Source of the DNA: Alkalinema sp. CACIAM 70d | GTDB lineage: Bacteria > Cyanobacteriota > Cyanobacteriia > Leptolyngbyales > Leptolyngbyaceae | Assembly (NCBI GenBank): GCA_002148405.1 | Contig: MUGG01000123.1 | Coordinates: forward strand, 32-64,031 | Length of the DNA stretch: 64,000 bases | Reading direction: 5' to 3' | Shown: piece by piece, positions 44,539-53,976 of the stretch | Layout of the letters: the number at the start of each line of letters is the position of its first letter | Numbering within the stretch: the stretch's first letter is position 1 | The notes under the pieces: model-generated | What the model was told of the DNA's origin: nothing | Seen by the model: only the letters and a program-made list of their open reading frames with translations | Database searches by the model: none | Position numbers and translations under genes: made by a program

Positions 44539-44892
44539 CTAGGCTCGGCACAAAAGTTCTTCAAATTCGTTCTCTAATGCACGAACTAAGGCTCGATTGC
44601 CCTGAGCTTGAGCGGTTTGCAAACGCCGCTCAATATTATTGCGAAGGTTGGCGTAGTGAAGTCTACGGACTTCCGGAAGAATACTAGGTTGGGTTAAACG
44701 GGCTGCAGACATTGTGTCTTGGAGCGGTGCAGAAACAGAGTCACTACGGGTCGATCGTACGGGTGCGCCATTATCAACCACCGTTCTGCATCTCCATTCC
44801 ACGCCCCGGTAACGGCCACAGATTTCTCCTTCTGTGACTTCCAGGGTGGGAGGAGTGTATTCGTATTGAACGCCGCGATAGGAAAGTTTCAT
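44539..44892 (-). CDS. DUF4278 domain protein
   Basis: A 117-residue protein starting MKLSYRGVQYEYTPPTLEVT and continuing EGEICGRYRGVEWRCR, the typical DUF4278 opening found in many cyanobacterial proteins. The C-terminal half is helical and charged (RRLHYANLRNNIERRLQ). Function is unknown. The frame is open to 44991, but the conserved N-terminus fixes the start at 44892. Confidence 0.8.
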   Translation of the reverse strand: MKLSYRGVQYEYTPPTLEVTEGEICGRYRGVEWRCRTVVDNGAPVRSTRSDSVSAPLQDTMSAARLTQPSILPEVRRLHYANLRNNIERRLQTAQAQGNRALVRALENEFEELLCRA

Positions 44893-45310
44893 AGCAAGTC
44901 GCCTCTGGGTAGGGTTTGAAGAATCGGGGAGGCGCGTTCCTTCAGGAAGGGTTTTCCCTACTTCCGTCCTCCGTGGCACGCAATTGCTCAAGCGAAGATG
45001 CGCTCAAGAGAAGCTGCCGGAAGATGAACGTTTAACTTATTTCTGTATTTTAAGATACCGAATTAATCTTTGTCGATGATTTAAGGAAGCTTTAATCTTG
45101 AGCTAAGGATAAGAAAAGCTTGGTATAAGCTGATCTCCGAGAAAACTCGCAGATTATTGACTTTGTATGAATTTCTTAAAGGTTTCGTGAGTTTTCTAAT
45201 TTGCCGGACTACGCTCAGAGTGTAGAGCAGTGTTTGTTTGGGCTGCGGGATACCCCGAACCCAAACTCACTGTGGGTAGAGTAATCTAGATTTGAGGGGA
45301 GTCTGCTATC
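44893..45310. promoter_or_regulatory. Divergent spacer upstream of the HAD gene
   Basis: No gene is seen. GAAAACTC near 45138 pairs with GAGTTTTC near 45189. A second stem has GTTTGGG at 45236-45242 pairing with CCCAAAC at 45260-45266, with CGGG/CCCC stacking inside. These could lie in a long 5' leader of the HAD gene. GAGGGGAG at about 45293-45300 is a good ribosome-binding site for the GTG at 45311. Confidence 0.45.
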
Positions 45311-46066
45311 GTGCTAAGTCACTGGGTCAGCTCATATAAACCGGAAAAACCTACCACAATGTTGATCCCATCCAATAATTCACTGATCCCACCTACACAT
45401 TCCATGATTCCCCAGGTCACTGCTGGCTCTCAAGCCACAGTAGGGACTGTGATTTTTGACTTCGATGGAACGATCGCGGATAGCTTGGCAGCGGGGATCA
45501 AGATTGGTAATCAACTGGCGGAGGAGTTTGGTTTAGAACCCATCACGATGGATAAACTACGACGCTGGCAGAACTTAAGCTCTCAGCAAATCCTCAAGGA
45601 AGCAAAAATTCCCTTTTTCCGAATTCCACGGTTATTAAGTCGATTCCGGGTGGAAATGAACCGGGAAGTTCCTCAACTGTCACCCATTCCTGGGATTCAG
45701 GAAGCCTTGCAAGCGTTGAAGCAAAATGGCTATCGCCTCGGCATTGTGTCGTCTAATTCGGAAAATAATGTGTGGGCATTTCTCCATGCCCGTCAATTAG
45801 ATCACCTATTTGATTTTGTGGTGTCGAGCCCTCGGGTTCTTGGCAAAAATAAAGTTCTGAAAAGATTAATTAAGGAATATCAGCTTCATCCGGATCACGT
45901 TTTTTACATCGGGGATGAAACCCGCGACGTGGAGGCAGCCCATAAAACAGGTGTGAAATCGATCGCGGTTTGCTGGGGCTTCAACTCACCTCATGCCCTG
46001 CGCTCCCATAATCCCGATTTTCTGCTGCGTGATCCCCAAGAGTTAGTCGCCTTGCTATGTCCTTAG
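45311..46066 (+). CDS. HAD superfamily phosphatase (Gph-like)
   Basis: HAD motif I is VIFDFDGTIADSL near residue 46, motif II GIVSSNSENN near residue 144, and motif III/IV VFYIGDETRDVEAAHKTG near residue 197. The helical cap between motifs I and II places it with phosphoglycolate-phosphatase-like (class I cap) enzymes. Substrate is unknown. The GTG at 45311 is supported by the GAGGGGAG ribosome site; an ATG at 45359 would also give an intact domain. It stands alone, 320 bases before fbp. Confidence 0.85.
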   Translation: MLSHWVSSYKPEKPTTMLIPSNNSLIPPTHSMIPQVTAGSQATVGTVIFDFDGTIADSLAAGIKIGNQLAEEFGLEPITMDKLRRWQNLSSQQILKEAKIPFFRIPRLLSRFRVEMNREVPQLSPIPGIQEALQALKQNGYRLGIVSSNSENNVWAFLHARQLDHLFDFVVSSPRVLGKNKVLKRLIKEYQLHPDHVFYIGDETRDVEAAHKTGVKSIAVCWGFNSPHALRSHNPDFLLRDPQELVALLCP

Positions 46067-46388
46067 ATGGGGAAAATGGAGAAAAGATTCACTGCGTGGC
46101 AGTGCAGGCATGAGACCAATAAATCTGTAGAAATTTCCAATCTCGATCGCAAGCTGAGATGACGTGTGAATCTTTAGCATTTCTATAATTTCCCCTACGA
46201 TTTCCCAACAGTCTAGAGCGCAGTTCCTAAGATAGGGATAGAGAGAAATCGGAGTGATGACTCTCACCTAGATTGCGCGTTTGAAACCTTCTTCAACGAC
46301 TCTTTGTCAAAATGACTCTTTGTCAACTGGTTCGAAGCCACGGGTTCCAAACTGCTAGAGTTGAAATCCTTTATTCGAGGAGTGGAGA
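46067..46388. promoter_or_regulatory. Upstream region of fbp with paired GAC-N5-GTC repeats
   Basis: No gene is supported in this spacer. GACTCTTTGTC occurs twice, at 46298-46308 and 46314-46324, as a 16-base-period direct repeat 65-90 bases before fbp. The arrangement suggests an operator, though a simple duplication is also possible. Confidence 0.4.
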
Positions 46389-47483
46389 ATGATGCCGAAT
46401 CCCTCCAACGGTTTGAAGTTTCAAGTTTCGGAGCAAGTGCATTCCCTCGATCGGGATTGTATGACGCTATCTCGCCATGTCCTGCAACAGTTACAGAGTT
46501 TTGGGCCGGAGGCTCAGGACTTGAGTGCGCTGATGAGTCGGATTGCCTTGGCGGGAAAATTGATTGCGCGACGGCTGAGCCATGCGGGGTTGATGGATAA
46601 CGCTTTGGGGTTTACCGGAACCACCAATGTGCAGGGTGAAGCCGTCAAAAAAATGGATGTCTATGCTAACGAGGTATTCATTTCAGTTTTTGAGCAGAGT
46701 GGTTTAGTCTGTCGGCTGGCCTCCGAGGAAATGGATCAGCCTTACTACATTCCCGAAAACTGCCCGATCGGTCGTTATACCTTGCTCTATGACCCGATCG
46801 ATGGCTCGTCCAATGTAGATATCAACATTAACGTAGGCTCGATCTTCTCCATTCGCAAGCAGGTGGGCGAAGATTTAGATGGGACGGCCAGCGATTTGCT
46901 ACAACCAGGCCGCAATCAAATTGCAGCAGGCTACATTCTCTACGGTCCCAGTACTATTCTGGTCTACTCCCTCGGTCAGGGCGTCCATTCCTTTATTCTG
47001 GATCCGAGTCTAGGTGAATTTATCCTGTCTAGTGAAAATATTCGTATTCCCGACAGTGGTGCCATCTACAGTGTGAATGAAGGGAACTTCTGGCAATGGG
47101 AGGAACCGATTCGCGATTATATTCGCTACATGCATCGCCATGAGGGTTACACTGCTCGCTACAGCGGGGCCATGGTGGGCGACCTGCATCGAATTTTGTT
47201 CCAGGGGGGCGTGTTTCTCTATCCTGGTACGCAGAATAAACCGGAAGGGAAGCTACGGCTGCTCTACGAAGCGGCTCCCATGGCTTTCCTGATGGAACAG
47301 GCGGGGGGCAAGGCCAGTACGGGCCACAGTGCCATCTTGGATGTGCAAGCCAGCCATTTACATCAACGGGTTCCCTTAATTATTGGTAGTTCCCAGGATG
47401 TGGCGTTGGTGGAATCCTTCATTCACGATCGGGAACAGGAGATGATCCCCGTCGGCAATCAAACGCTTGGGGGCTTAATTTGA
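46389..47483 (+). CDS. fbp: Class I fructose-1,6-bisphosphatase
   Basis: Hydrolyses fructose 1,6-bisphosphate to fructose 6-phosphate in gluconeogenesis. The metal-binding LASEEMDQP near residue 116 and [20 protein letters not shown] near residue 135 are class I signatures. The C-terminal [16 protein letters not shown] near residue 298 completes the active site. At 364 residues it is the usual cyanobacterial length. It heads fbp-tal-zwf-opcA, an order known in Nostoc and Synechococcus that supports dark carbon oxidation through the oxidative pentose phosphate pathway. Confidence 0.95.
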   Translation: MMPNPSNGLKFQVSEQVHSLDRDCMTLSRHVLQQLQSFGPEAQDLSALMSRIALAGKLIARRLSHAGLMDNALGFTGTTNVQGEAVKKMDVYANEVFISVFEQSGLVCRLASEEMDQPYYIPENCPIGRYTLLYDPIDGSSNVDININVGSIFSIRKQVGEDLDGTASDLLQPGRNQIAAGYILYGPSTILVYSLGQGVHSFILDPSLGEFILSSENIRIPDSGAIYSVNEGNFWQWEEPIRDYIRYMHRHEGYTARYSGAMVGDLHRILFQGGVFLYPGTQNKPEGKLRLLYEAAPMAFLMEQAGGKASTGHSAILDVQASHLHQRVPLIIGSSQDVALVESFIHDREQEMIPVGNQTLGGLI

Positions 47484-47871
47484 ATCTATTCTCAGAGGCT
47501 GAACTTCTGAAAATGTGGCCGTGTAATGACTTAAAAATCTCCTGAAATAGAGTTTCTGGTTCAAGTTTCCCTGCGGACAATGGTTGAAATTCACCTTGAA
47601 CGGCTGGCGAACCGGGCTTCATGATCAACAAGCAGCATCTTTAGGAGGAAAAACTGTACAGCAGACTCAGGCAGACTTCCAGTTAACTTCAGGTTTTATT
47701 CAGAATTTTCCCGATCGGCGGATGCATACTGTAGATGAGGTTGTGTTGCATTCTGATCGACAATCCAGATTCTGACTGACAATTCTGATTAACAATCCAG
47801 TGGTTATTGACCCTAGGTAAATTTTCACTACCCCTACAGCAGACTGAAATTTTAGGAAAGGAGAAACGCTC
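47484..47871 (+). other. Spacer between fbp and tal
   Basis: A 388-base region without a supported gene; short open frames on both strands overlap each other and resemble nothing. A good ribosome site GGAAAGGAG ends just before the tal ATG. The gap is long for an operon, so tal may have its own promoter here. Confidence 0.5.
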
Positions 47872-49023
47872 ATGACGACGGTTGCTAAGCCCATCTATGA
47901 AATTGAGCAATTGGGTCAAAGCATTTGGATGGATAACTTGGCTCGCGATCTGATTCAATCTGGCGAGCTACAACACATGATTGAAACCCGTGGATTACTG
48001 GGGATCACGTCAAATCCTGCGATCTTTGAAAAGGCGATCGTGGGCAACAAGATTTATGATGCGGCGATCGAAGCGGGGATTCGGGCGAATCAATCTTTGA
48101 TGGAAATTTACGAATCGCTAATTTTTGAAGATATTCGCAACGCCTGCGATATTTTCATGCCAGTCTACGAGCAATCCAATGGATTAGATGGCTACATCAG
48201 TATTGAAGTGCCCCCAACGATCGCACGGAATACCGAAGATACCATCTCCGAAGCGAAACGGTACTTTGCAGCGATCGGTCGGCCCAACGTGATGATCAAA
48301 ATTCCTGGTACGCCAGAGGGTCTACCCGCAGTCACAGAAGTGATTGCAGCAGGAATCAATGTCAACGTTACGTTGCTGTTCTCGGTGCAAAGCTATGTAG
48401 ATACTGCATGGGCCTATATTGCAGGGCTGGAAAAGCTGAGTGAGGGCGGTGGAGATGTCAGCAAAATTGCCTCTGTTGCTAGCTTCTTCCTGAGCCGGAT
48501 TGACAGCAATGTTGATAGTCAACTAGATGGCTTGTTAAAAAATCCAGACTTGTCGGAGGCAACACGATCGAAACTGGAAAATCTCAAGGGTAAGATTGCC
48601 ATCGCCAACGCTAAGATTGCCTATCAGGAATACAAGAAGATTATTGCTAGCGATCGTTGGCAGGCATTGGCGGCGAAGGGGGCTAAGGTGCAGCGGTTAC
48701 TTTGGGCTAGCACGGGTACGAAGAACCCCAATTACAGTGACGTGATGTATGTAGATGAACTGGTGGGTGCAGACACGGTGAACACGCTGCCGCCGCAAAC
48801 GATCGAAGCCTGCGCGGATCATTGTGATGTCGCGCCTCGGGTGGAATCAAACATTGAAGACGCCTATGCCATGGTTGCGGCCCTGAAGGATCCTGATGTG
48901 AACATCAACCTCGATCGGGTGATGGATGAACTCCTAGCCGATGGAATTGAGAAGTTCGTTCAACCCTTTGAAACGTTGATGAAATCGCTCCAGGATAAGG
49001 TCAATCAGTTGGCGACGGTTTAG
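47872..49023 (+). CDS. tal: Transaldolase
   Basis: Transfers a dihydroxyacetone unit between sugar phosphates in the non-oxidative pentose phosphate pathway. The family opening SIWMDNLARDLIQSGELQHM and GLLGITSNPAIFEKAI are visible near residues 18-55. The Schiff-base lysine is in NVMIKIPGTPEGL near residue 142. A C-terminal extension makes it 383 residues, typical of the longer cyanobacterial/actinobacterial subtype. A strong ribosome site precedes the ATG at 47872. Confidence 0.95.
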   Translation: MTTVAKPIYEIEQLGQSIWMDNLARDLIQSGELQHMIETRGLLGITSNPAIFEKAIVGNKIYDAAIEAGIRANQSLMEIYESLIFEDIRNACDIFMPVYEQSNGLDGYISIEVPPTIARNTEDTISEAKRYFAAIGRPNVMIKIPGTPEGLPAVTEVIAAGINVNVTLLFSVQSYVDTAWAYIAGLEKLSEGGGDVSKIASVASFFLSRIDSNVDSQLDGLLKNPDLSEATRSKLENLKGKIAIANAKIAYQEYKKIIASDRWQALAAKGAKVQRLLWASTGTKNPNYSDVMYVDELVGADTVNTLPPQTIEACADHCDVAPRVESNIEDAYAMVAALKDPDVNINLDRVMDELLADGIEKFVQPFETLMKSLQDKVNQLATV

Positions 49024-49109
49024 GACAGAGGTGCAAAAGCTGAGGTGTAAAAGCTGCTTGCCTGATTCCGTGGCAAGTAACCAGCTCATTTGTAATTGTG
49101 ACTCGTGCT

Positions 49110-49189
49110 GATCCCCCTAAATCCCCCTTATTAAGGGGAAATTTGAAAGAAATTGAGTGAATTTTCCTAGATTCAGGGTTGGGGGGATC
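49110..49189. repeat. MITE-like palindromic element between tal and zwf
   Basis: The 80-base stretch begins GATCCCCCTAAATCCCCC and ends GTTGGGGGGATC, so its ends are inverted repeats. The inner CCCCCTTATTAAGGGG is also a hairpin. Elements with this sequence flavour are dispersed in many cyanobacterial genomes. It may act as a transcription stop after tal. Confidence 0.7.
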
Positions 49190-49305
49190 AAACTGATTGC
49201 AATGGTCATTCGAGGCGTATCACGCTGATGGATCACTCTTTCAACTTTACTGGATTCGGTTTGTATTTTTAGCTTCGATTGCTCAATCCCTCATTCGCAA
49301 TTCCT

Positions 49306-50838
49306 ATGGTGACTCTTCTTGAAAATCCGCTGCGTGTTGGCCTGCAACAACAACGCATTCCCGAACCGAATATTATTGTCTTTTTTGGAGCTTCTGGTGA
49401 TTTGACGAAACGGAAGTTGGTGCCAGCAATTTATAAGCTGAAACGGGAGCGCAAACTGCCGCCGGAATTGACGATCGTTGGAGTAGCACGGCGGGAATGG
49501 AGCCATGATTATTTCCGGGAGCAAATGCGGGAAGGCATTCAAGAGTTTTCCGATGGCATTGGCAGTGAAGAGCAGTGGGAAGAGTTTGCAAAGGGGCTGT
49601 TCTACTGTCCTGGAGATATGGACAATCCGCTGAGTTATCAGAAACTTAAAGCGTTTCTCGGAGAAGTGGATGGGATGCGCGGCACGCGGGGAAATCGGGT
49701 CTTTTATCTATCGGTTGCGCCCAAGTTTTTCCCAGAGGCGATTCGGCAGTTGGGTAATGCGGGCATGTTGGAAGACTCGCAGAGAACGCGTTTGGTGATT
49801 GAGAAACCCTTTGGCCGTGATCTCAGTTCTGCCCAGGCGCTGAACCGAATTGTCAATCAGGTTTGCCGGGAAGAACAGGTTTACCGGATCGATCACTATC
49901 TTGGCAAAGAGACTGTGCAAAATCTATTGGTGTTCCGGTTTGCCAATGCGATTTTTGAACCGTTGTGGAATCGTCAGTATATCGATCATGTTCAGATTAC
50001 CGTTGCGGAAACGGTGGGCGTGGAAGACCGGGCGGGCTATTACGAGTCGTCCGGTGCGTTGCGAGACATGATGCAAAATCACCTAATGCAAGTGTTTTGT
50101 TTAACAGCAATGGAAGCGCCCAACTCGATGGAGGCGGATGCGATTCGAACAGAGAAGGTGAAAGTGTTGCAAGCAACGCGGCTGGCGGATTTAGAGAATC
50201 TCGATCGCTGTGCGGTGCGGGGGCAATATACAGCGGGTTGGATGAAGGGGAAACAGGTGCCGGGATACCGGGAAGAAAAGGATGTGAATCCCCAATCGAT
50301 GACGCCGACCTATGTGGCCTTGAAGTTAATGGTGGATAACTGGCGCTGGCAAGGGGTGCCGTTCTATCTGCGCACGGGCAAACGGTTACCGAAAAAGGTG
50401 AGTGAAATCGCGATTCAATTCCGCAATGTGCCGCATTTGATTTTTCAACAGGTGGCCAAGCAGACCAATCCCAACATTCTGACTCTACGGTTGCAGCCCA
50501 ATGAAGGGATCGCCATGAAGTTTGAAGTGAAAATGCCGGGAGGCGATTTGCGCAGCCGATCGGTGGAGATGGATTTCAGCTATGGCAGTTCTTTTGGCAA
50601 GTCTTCGGGCGGGGATGCCTACGATCGCCTGTTGCTGGACTGCATGATGGGGGATCAGACGCTGTTTACCCGATCGGATGAGGTGGAAGCCGCTTGGCGA
50701 GTGGTGACGCCCATTCTATCTTCCTGGGAAGTGCCCACCGATCCGAACTCGATTCCGCAGTATGAAGCGGGTACCTGGGAACCCAAGGAGGCAGAGGAAT
50801 TGATCAACCAAGATGGCCGCCGTTGGCGACGGTTGTGA
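49306..50838 (+). CDS. zwf: Glucose-6-phosphate 1-dehydrogenase
   Basis: Oxidises glucose 6-phosphate with NADP, the entry step of the oxidative pentose phosphate pathway. The nucleotide-binding [19 protein letters not shown] near residue 26, the active-site [20 protein letters not shown] near residue 195 and [12 protein letters not shown] near residue 354 are diagnostic. The start is the ATG at 49306 ([15 protein letters not shown]), matching cyanobacterial homologues; a TTG-initiated longer form from 49279 is less likely. Length is 510 residues. Activity in cyanobacteria depends on OpcA, encoded 190 bases downstream. Confidence 0.96.
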   Translation: MVTLLENPLRVGLQQQRIPEPNIIVFFGASGDLTKRKLVPAIYKLKRERKLPPELTIVGVARREWSHDYFREQMREGIQEFSDGIGSEEQWEEFAKGLFYCPGDMDNPLSYQKLKAFLGEVDGMRGTRGNRVFYLSVAPKFFPEAIRQLGNAGMLEDSQRTRLVIEKPFGRDLSSAQALNRIVNQVCREEQVYRIDHYLGKETVQNLLVFRFANAIFEPLWNRQYIDHVQITVAETVGVEDRAGYYESSGALRDMMQNHLMQVFCLTAMEAPNSMEADAIRTEKVKVLQATRLADLENLDRCAVRGQYTAGWMKGKQVPGYREEKDVNPQSMTPTYVALKLMVDNWRWQGVPFYLRTGKRLPKKVSEIAIQFRNVPHLIFQQVAKQTNPNILTLRLQPNEGIAMKFEVKMPGGDLRSRSVEMDFSYGSSFGKSSGGDAYDRLLLDCMMGDQTLFTRSDEVEAAWRVVTPILSSWEVPTDPNSIPQYEAGTWEPKEAEELINQDGRRWRRL

Positions 50839-51028
50839 TGGACGGCTGGGATGAATCAATTACAACTCATAACTGTTTGGTGATTGGTGCATTTGTTTGT
50901 TTTTTATTGGTTTTTGAGTTTATCAATTGGTTATCCCGCTGTTGTCTCTTTGCCGCATCTCTATTACCTCAAGCGTATCTTGATCGTTTTTTACCGTTTA
51001 CCTTACTGTTTATCCTGGTTGATCAACT

Positions 51029-52399
51029 ATGACTCCTACTCCTTCTGCTCCTGTAGTCCCTTTACAAGCCCCGAAGGATGTCTCCCTCGGCCAAATCCAG
51101 GCGGAACTGGATGCAATCTGGACAACCTATGAACAGCCCAGTGCGGATGGTTCAACGCTGGGGGCAATGAAAGCGACTACGTTTACGTTAGTGGTCTATG
51201 AACCGGAAGAAACGCAGCAATTGTTGGCAGAGCTGGGCTATTATACGGGGCCGATCGACGGTATTGGTGGGCCTCGGATGGATGCGGCGATTCGGGCGGC
51301 TCAACAACGCTACGGATTCAATGTGACGGGGAAGATTTCGTCTGCATTGTTGGATAAGTTGCGGCGGGAAGTGGCCGTGTGTCGGGGCATTGATGTGCAG
51401 GAGGGGGATACTTGTAATCTGTCGCTATACAGTCGGGATTCCCAAGGCTCGGGGTTGGCAGACGTGATCGCGGCACAGAACCCCTGTCGCATTATTTCGC
51501 TGTTTCCAGGGAATGGGTCTGATGAGGGGGTTTCCGCACAGGTCTCGGCCTATTGTCCCATTCAAAAACGGGCTTCTAATACGCTGGTCTGCTGTGAATA
51601 CATTACGCTGAAGGGGACGGAACCGGCACTGGAACGGGTAACGGGGTTGGTTAGTTCGTTAGTGATTAGTGAATTACCGAGCTTTTTGTGGTGGAAGGGT
51701 AGCCCGAATTTGGAGCAGGAGTTGTTCCAAAGTTTGGCGAAGAGTTGCACGATGCTGATTGTGGATTCGAGTCGGTTTATGACCGATGGAGAACAGGATT
51801 TGGCGCGATTGCAACAGTTACGTCATGAAGGGGTGCAGGTGGCGGATCTGAATTGGCGGCGGCTGGCTCCGTGGCAGGAGCTGACGGCGGAAGCGTTTGA
51901 TGCGCCGGAGCGGTGGCAGGGGCTGTTGGAGATCGATCGGGTAACGATCGATTATGAGCGGGGCAATCCGACCCAGGCGTTGATGTTTCTGGGTTGGTTG
52001 GCGAGTCGGTTGAATTGGCAGCCGCTGACCCATAGTAAGGAAGGGGGCGATTACGATATTCAGCGGATTACGTTTACGAATGAGATGGGGAAAGCGATCG
52101 AGGCAGAGTTAGCGGCGATTCCGACGGCAGATCCCGGTGTGGTGGTGGGGGATTTGTTGGATTTGCGTTTGACTTCGACGAATCCAGATGCGGATTGTTG
52201 TACGGTGCTGTGTTCGGAGACGACGGGCTGTATGCGGATGGAGTCTGGCGGTGGGGCGCAGTCCTGCTGGGTGAATCAGGTAACTTCGTTAGGGGATGAG
52301 AAGGCAGAAAATTTATTGAGCGAACAGCTTCGCAGTACGATGCGGGATTTGCTGTATGAGGATAGTTTGGCGATCGTGGCTAAGATTGTGAATCTGTAG
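51029..52399 (+). CDS. opcA: Glucose-6-phosphate dehydrogenase assembly protein OpcA
   Basis: OpcA activates and oligomerises Zwf and responds to redox state. The opening VVPLQAPKDVSLGQIQAELD is typical. Residues about 55-115 resemble a peptidoglycan-binding-type helical repeat (LLAELGYYTGPIDGIGGPRM), a feature I recall in other cyanobacterial OpcA. Further family segments are RIISLFPGNGSDEGVSAQVS, CCEYITLKGTEPALERVTGL and LVISELPSFLWWKG. Cysteine pairs (CCEY, DADCCTVLC) could be the redox switch. Length is 456 residues. It ends the operon before a strong terminator. Confidence 0.95.
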   Translation: MTPTPSAPVVPLQAPKDVSLGQIQAELDAIWTTYEQPSADGSTLGAMKATTFTLVVYEPEETQQLLAELGYYTGPIDGIGGPRMDAAIRAAQQRYGFNVTGKISSALLDKLRREVAVCRGIDVQEGDTCNLSLYSRDSQGSGLADVIAAQNPCRIISLFPGNGSDEGVSAQVSAYCPIQKRASNTLVCCEYITLKGTEPALERVTGLVSSLVISELPSFLWWKGSPNLEQELFQSLAKSCTMLIVDSSRFMTDGEQDLARLQQLRHEGVQVADLNWRRLAPWQELTAEAFDAPERWQGLLEIDRVTIDYERGNPTQALMFLGWLASRLNWQPLTHSKEGGDYDIQRITFTNEMGKAIEAELAAIPTADPGVVVGDLLDLRLTSTNPDADCCTVLCSETTGCMRMESGGGAQSCWVNQVTSLGDEKAENLLSEQLRSTMRDLLYEDSLAIVAKIVNL

Positions 52400-52421
52400 T
52401 GGGGCAGCTGTGGGACGGATC

Positions 52422-52458
52422 GGGGGGCGAAGGGTTGTTGTAGCCCCCCAGAGTTTTT
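52422..52458 (+). terminator. Intrinsic terminator after opcA
   Basis: GGGGGGC at 52422-52428 pairs with GCCCCCC at 52443-52449, followed by AGAGTTTTT. It closes the fbp-tal-zwf-opcA cluster. Confidence 0.8.
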
Positions 52459-52509
52459 CCTCCAGAGTTTTCCCTGTGATGGGATGCCTAGGTCAGTGCT
52501 GTGCCAAGC

Positions 52510-52815
52510 CTATTTTATCGAAGGAGGACGGCGGCTCCGAATCCGCTGGGTCAGTCGGACAACTATAAAGCCCATCATTCCACCCCACAATGGCGCGCCG
52601 ATGTAAGGAGGGATCCACACGCCTGGTATGGCTAGCACACGAGCCACCACATACCACCCCGGTTTCGGTGCACCGCGCATGCCCCAGGCAGCCATAATAA
52701 AAGCAAAGCAGAACGCAGTGTATGCAAGCGCGCCGAGCGGAACAAACACCCAGTAAGGCCACCGCGACGATCGTGGCGATGGAGGTTGGATGCTGGGAGG
52801 TTCGCTTTTGGGCAT
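52510..52815 (-). CDS. Small membrane protein, unknown
   Basis: A 101-residue protein with a proline-rich start (MPKSEPPSIQPPSPRSSRW), two hydrophobic segments (about residues 22-45 and 60-88; FVPLGALAYTAFCFAFIMAA and PPYIGAPLWGGMMGFIVVR) and a basic tail (RIRSRRPPSIK). I do not recognise the family. A second overlapping minus-strand frame has a cysteine-rich, unlikely composition. It sits 23 bases from the end of the IS remnant and may be part of a rearranged region. Confidence 0.5.
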   Translation of the reverse strand: MPKSEPPSIQPPSPRSSRWPYWVFVPLGALAYTAFCFAFIMAAWGMRGAPKPGWYVVARVLAIPGVWIPPYIGAPLWGGMMGFIVVRLTQRIRSRRPPSIK

Positions 52816-52838
52816 GGTTTTCGTTAATGTTCTGAGTC

Positions 52839-53321
52839 ACTGGAGTTTAGACTAACAGCAAAAAAGCTCGATGAGTTGAACTCACCGAGAATGAGGTGAA
52901 CAAGGGTTGCTCTCATCAGAGCTAGGCAGTATTTTGGGCTATCTTTTTGACGGGCTTAAATCCTTTTTTGACCGTTGGATAGCGAACTCGTCGGGCACGT
53001 ATTCAACCGGGTAACCAACCGGAGGACTTTCCGCGAGGTTTGGGGTCAACCGCTGGCGAACCCAATCGGACTAAAAGTGTGGCAAAGCTATCAGCGACTC
53101 GACCGGGTGAGGGATTGGACGAAAGTTTCTGCCAAGGCAGGAGAGTCTGAGTCACACAGGCACGAGCCAACCAGAGTTGCCAAGTCAGCAGCGGCATGAG
53201 ATGGCTCCAAGTTTGGGATTGTTCTGGCGTGGCAAACTGAGGAACTGTCCAATGTAAGCGCTGTTTATCGCTCCGCTCCACGAAGTGTGCGCTCTTTCCC
53301 TCGCTTAGTCTAAACTCCAGT
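52839..53321. mobile_element. Internally deleted insertion sequence with 17-base inverted ends
   Basis: ACTGGAGTTTAGACTAA at 52839-52855 recurs as its exact reverse complement at 53305-53321, defining a 483-base element. Inside, on the minus strand, is only the C-terminal part of a DDE transposase, so most of the gene is missing. No target-site duplication is visible: flanks are TGAGTC on the left and CGGAAG on the right. The right end abuts a broken cydB, and the left end abuts an unrelated gene, which indicates a deletion or rearrangement next to the element and not a simple insertion. Confidence 0.82.
52922..53304 (-). pseudogene. Transposase C-terminal remnant (DDE type)
   Basis: The reading contains DKQRLHWTVPQFATPEQSQT, then LLTWQLWLARACVTQTLLPW, SPGRVADSFATLLVRLG and PKPRGKSSGWLPG. 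A TGA at about 53003-53005 interrupts it. The same frame then goes on with IRARRVRYPTVKKGFKPVKK to a TAG at 52922. This matches the C-terminal third of a known large family of DDE transposases (H-L-G-W-T-x-P-x-x-x-T-P-E-Q core, basic tail). It lacks the catalytic N-terminal and central parts. Confidence 0.75.
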
Positions 53322-53961
53322 CGGAAGTTTTCTGGCGGCATTGGGGCAGGGGTTTGCGCTGGGCAGTGTGTTTGAAGGCATCACAGTGGATGCATCCGGG
53401 CACTTCGCGGGTGGAGTTTGGGATTGGTTGACCTGGCACTCTGTCGTGGTGGCGCTGACCTTAATTCAGGTGTATGTGTTGGTCGGTTCAACTTACCTGA
53501 TCTTGAAAACCTCTGGAGAATTGCAAGAAGCCCATTACAAAACGGCTACGATCGCTGCCTGGACAACCTTTGCCGGTGCAGTTTTCATTACGGTCAGCAC
53601 TCCCGCTTTCTCAGAGCAGGCGCGATCGCAGTTGTTTACGGCACCGCTGGTTTATATCTTTGGCTTAATTCCCCTCTTAGGCGTTTTACTCATTGGTCTG
53701 CTGTTGCAAAGCTTGAAACGGCGTGAAGAAGTGACACCTTTGATTTGGACGTTTTTGTTATTCTCGCTGTCATTTATCGGATTGGGGTTTGTCATTTTTC
53801 CTAAAATTATTCCCCCCAGCATCACCATTTATCAAGCCGCTGCTTCTCCCAGTTCACTCGTTTTTATGCTGACCTTTATTGGCTTTCTGATTCCAATTCT
53901 GTTGTCTTACACGATTTACAACTACGTTGTATTTCGCGGCAAAGTTGCAGGTGATTATTAG
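53322..53961 (+). pseudogene. cydB: 5'-truncated cydB (cytochrome bd oxidase subunit II)
   Basis: Starting at the very base after the IS end, the frame reads GSFLAALGQGFALGSVFEG and DASGHFAGGVWDWLTWHSVV, then GSTYLILKTSGELQE. These are central CydB segments. It runs through four to five spans to VVFRGKVAGDY. About the first 120-140 residues of a normal CydB (330 or more in total), and cydA, are absent. A TTG at 53341 could start a 206-residue product, but a half subunit without CydA should not form an oxidase. I treat it as a pseudogene; it once encoded a quinol oxidase subunit of the cyanobacterial bd/CIO type. Confidence 0.88.
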
Positions 53962-53976
53962 ATCCTGAAGACAGTT

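Noticed and set aside
50823..51132. Two overlapping hydrophobic open frames between zwf and opcA
   Set aside because: They overlap the zwf end and opcA start in other frames, have no ribosome site and arise from a T-rich spacer.
52493..52840. Alternative minus-strand frame of 115 codons over the small membrane protein
   Set aside because: It is cysteine-rich with no regular hydrophobic pattern; the 101-codon frame has a coherent two-span design.
53341..53961. The cydB fragment as a complete membrane protein gene
   Set aside because: Homology to CydB continues upstream of the only start (a TTG) to the exact IS end, so it is a truncated gene.
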